Of a DNA stretch of 7,264 nt, positions 5,247-7,264 are shown in pieces. How positions within the stretch are numbered: the stretch's first letter is position 1; every line of letters begins with the position of its first letter. The DNA is from JAMORN01 sp027063545 [NCBI: bacterium] (GTDB taxonomy: Bacteria; JAMORN01), in NCBI GenBank assembly GCA_027063545.1, contig JAMORN010000136.1, positions 1 to 7,264 on the forward strand, written 5' to 3'. The notes beneath the pieces were generated by a model. The model worked only from the letters and a program-made list of their open reading frames with translations. It was not told where the DNA came from and did not search any database. The translations under genes were made by a program, and so were the position numbers.

Positions 5247-7264
5247 TTAATCTCCTTTTTGAGAAATTATATATATACTATTTGCTAAATTTTTTAAGTC
5301 TTCGGATTTTGAATAGTTTGAAAAGTAAGTATGATTTCCTATTATAACTAATTGGTATCTTGCTCTTGTTATAGCAACATTAAGTCTATTTGGATTATCC
5401 AAAAATCCATCTTTTTTAGTTTGTACCATAGAGAGAAATACAATATCAGCTTCATGTCCTTGAAATTTATCTACAGTATACAGCATTATTTTTATTTTTC
5501 TTCCCAGTTCTTCTCCATATCTGAATATAGAATATGCATTAAGTCCTGTTAATTCTCTGAGTTTATCTCTTATTCTACTTTCTTGTCCTCGATAGAATGT
5601 AAGGCAGGCAATTGTCCAATCTTTATTTTCTTCGGGATAAGGATGTTGTAAGGCCCACTCTAGAAAATCTTTAAGTTCTTTAATTAATACTTTTATTTCT
5701 TCTTGATTATAATTTTTAATGGTTTCCCCTCTAACATCAATCCATACAGATCTTTGAGAATATTTATTATAATTCCAATTTCTTAATATTTTTATTTGTT
5801 GAGGTTGCTCTAAATCTTTTAAAGCATTTTTTTCTTTATAGAATTGTTCACGAGGAAATCGAGAAATATCTGGATGCATTCTATGTTGATATACTAAAAT
5901 TTCTCTCCTTTTTTCTAAATCTTCTTTATTAAAACCTTCATTAATTACTCTAGATTTATTTATTTTAATTCCTTGTATTCCATGGATTAAACTTTCTAGA
6001 ATGGAAGGGAAGAATATAGCAGCCTTTTCATCTATTAACTCAATAATTTCTTTCTTATTATATTCTTTATATGTTAAAGGAATTAATCTATTAATAGTTT
6101 CTTTATAATGTTTAATTTTTTTATTTTCACGAAGTCTTAACTGATAAATTCTATCAAGTCTCCAAGCAATTTCTTCAGCCCAATTTTTTTCTGTTAATAA
6201 TGTGTTTATATTTTGTACTATTTTAAAAAGATTATTTGAGTTATTGTCCTTATTTTTTAAATATATTTTATTATAATTAAAATAATATGAAGTTAAATAT
6301 GCATGTTTTGTTTCTTCCCAATTATTTTTTCTTAATATTATATGAGTTTCAGGGAGATAGTCTAAAACTTCATTAATATAAGCCTGGTTTATAAGAATTA
6401 AATCATAGGCAACTAGCTTAAGACGTTGGTCTGTTAGATTTTTTATATCTAAAAATTCTATATTATCTATAACATAGTTTTTAGTATTTATTAAAGTTAA
6501 ATTTTCAATAACAAGAATTCTTTTTTCAAAAATTTTTTCATGATACTGATTTTTATATCTATTTATATATTCGTTAAGAAATTCTTTTAAAGTTGAAGAG
6601 CCTATAGGAAATATAATTTTTAAATCATTATTATATTTAAAGATTTGATTTAGATGAAAGAGAAAAAAGATAGCTTCTTTTAAATCTTTATCATTTACAA
6701 TAGTATCAATATTTGCTACTATATATTCTTTATTTGTAAATGGAGAAAGTTGCATAACATCACCAACTAAAATCCATTTTTTAGCATATAAGGCTGGCAC
6801 TAAAAATTCTTGAAATGTTGTTTTACTTGATTCATCTATTATAAGATAATCAAAAGAAGGTACAATTGGGGTATTAACATTTTTTCTACCTTTAAAATAA
6901 GGATGCTGTAGAATTCCAATAGTTGTCCCACATACTAGATTGGCACTATCAAGAATAAGTTTTAAATCTTCATCTGACATATTATTTCTTTCTTTAATAT
7001 CATCTAATTGAAATTCCCTAACATTTTCACTAATTCTATTTTTATCACCAATTCTTATAGGTAGAATATTAAAATATTCTAAGTAACTTTTTCCATCTTT
7101 AAATTTATTCTTTAATCTTTCTAAAACATTATCAACAGCAACATGAGTTGAACCAGCTAAAAGAATTTTTTTTCCTTGTTTGATTAGTTGTAAAATAAGT
7201 TCCAATATAACAGTTGTTTTTCCCGAACCAGGAGGCCCTTCTAAAATTGCAAAATCAGGAGTGG
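5247..7264 (-). CDS. UPF1-like superfamily 1 helicase, N-terminus cut by the window edge
   Basis: The frame is open to the right edge, so the 5' part is missing; 671 residues are visible. Motifs in order (visible numbering): Walker A GPPGSGKTT at 9-17; motif Ia AGSTHVAVDNVLE near 36-48; GTTIGIL near 112-118; motif II IIDESSKTTFQEF from 141, with D143-E144; motif III GDVMQL at 167-172; motif IV YQHRMHPDISRFP near 458-470; motif V VDKFQGHEADIVFLS near 597-611; motif VI LNVAITRAR near 627-635. This is a complete AAA_11/AAA_12-type helicase core, predicted to move along or unwind DNA or RNA using ATP. Motif II is DESSK rather than the common DEA-Q of UPF1 relatives. About 260 residues (roughly 190-450) between motifs III and IV form a large insertion, partly K/N-rich, with no motif I recognise. 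A TTG at 7205 could be read as a start, but it lies after Walker A and is not one. The gene is the first visible member of the operon. Confidence 0.92.
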   Translation of the reverse strand, partial: TPDFAILEGPPGSGKTTVILELILQLIKQGKKILLAGSTHVAVDNVLERLKNKFKDGKSYLEYFNILPIRIGDKNRISENVREFQLDDIKERNNMSDEDLKLILDSANLVCGTTIGILQHPYFKGRKNVNTPIVPSFDYLIIDESSKTTFQEFLVPALYAKKWILVGDVMQLSPFTNKEYIVANIDTIVNDKDLKEAIFFLFHLNQIFKYNNDLKIIFPIGSSTLKEFLNEYINRYKNQYHEKIFEKRILVIENLTLINTKNYVIDNIEFLDIKNLTDQRLKLVAYDLILINQAYINEVLDYLPETHIILRKNNWEETKHAYLTSYYFNYNKIYLKNKDNNSNNLFKIVQNINTLLTEKNWAEEIAWRLDRIYQLRLRENKKIKHYKETINRLIPLTYKEYNKKEIIELIDEKAAIFFPSILESLIHGIQGIKINKSRVINEGFNKEDLEKRREILVYQHRMHPDISRFPREQFYKEKNALKDLEQPQQIKILRNWNYNKYSQRSVWIDVRGETIKNYNQEEIKVLIKELKDFLEWALQHPYPEENKDWTIACLTFYRGQESRIRDKLRELTGLNAYSIFRYGEELGRKIKIMLYTVDKFQGHEADIVFLSMVQTKKDGFLDNPNRLNVAITRARYQLVIIGNHTYFSNYSKSEDLKNLANSIYIISQKGD
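5251..5257 (-). promoter_or_regulatory. Ribosome binding site of the 541-aa gene, inside the helicase 3' end
   Basis: On the minus strand this reads AAGGAGA, seven bases before the ATG at 5243. It forms part of the last sense codons of the helicase gene, whose TAA stop lies between the site and the ATG, so the two are probably translationally linked. Confidence 0.75.

Noticed and set aside
4945-5250. Plus-strand open frame opposite the 541-aa gene, with hydrophobic product
   Set aside because: It is a shadow of AT-rich coding sequence on the minus strand; the hydrophobicity comes from complementing Lys/Asn/Glu codons.
5352-5552. Plus-strand open frame opposite helicase motifs V and VI
   Set aside because: It lies wholly over conserved helicase coding sequence and has no independent support.
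7203-7205. TTG as the start of the helicase
   Set aside because: The frame continues upstream to the edge and holds the Walker A motif GPPGSGKT, so the real start is outside the window.
419-7264. Assigning the operon to DISARM or another named defence system
   Set aside because: A helicase and PLD-like proteins recall DISARM parts, but there is no methylase or DrmB-like gene and the helicase is UPF1-like SF1, not the DISARM type.

Overview
The window is strongly A+T-rich (about a quarter G+C by eye). It favours AGA for Arg and ATA for Ile, and encodes proteins heavy in K, E, I, N and Y. Four genes have good AGGAG-type ribosome binding sites, and the neighbouring regulator looks like a sigma-54 type. 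Together these fit a low-GC, probably anaerobic bacterium (clostridial, fusobacterial or Thermotogota-like). The sequence does not fix the lineage. There are no RNA genes, insertion sequences, CRISPR arrays or long gene-free stretches; coding sequence fills almost everything.

Layout. At the left edge (1-417, + strand) is the C-terminal end of an enhancer-binding-type transcriptional activator: a GNIRDL motif followed by a Fis-like helix-turn-helix. It is cut by the window edge. Converging on it, with one base between stop codons, is a tightly packed minus-strand operon of six genes that fills the rest of the window and enters from the right edge. In transcription order these are: (1) a UPF1-like superfamily 1 helicase, cut at its N-terminus but with all motifs from Walker A onward present; (2) a 541-aa protein with an N-terminal winged-helix-like region and a possible C-terminal phospholipase-D-like fold; (3) a 641-aa protein that looks like a degenerate PLD-type fold followed by a long charged coiled coil and a small conserved-looking C-terminal unit; (4) a 68-aa DUF2997-type protein; (5) a 153-aa DUF1257/Ycf35-type protein; (6) a 191-aa radical-SAM protein of the NrdG/activase type, without its usual NrdD partner in view.

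How they may work together. The last three genes form a recognisable but functionally uncharacterised trio (DUF2997, DUF1257, Fe-S/radical-SAM). As I recall, relatives of this trio occur beside an AAA+ ATPase; none lies in the window. Here the trio is in one transcription unit with a nucleic-acid helicase and two large proteins that may bind nucleic acid or act as scaffolds. Gaps of 1-12 bases and ribosome sites embedded in the ends of preceding genes imply coordinated expression and probably a multi-subunit complex. A nucleic-acid-processing or conflict/repair role is a reasonable inference, but no single gene proves it. The family calls for the helicase, radical-SAM protein, DUF2997 and DUF1257 are good; those for the 541- and 641-aa proteins are tentative.
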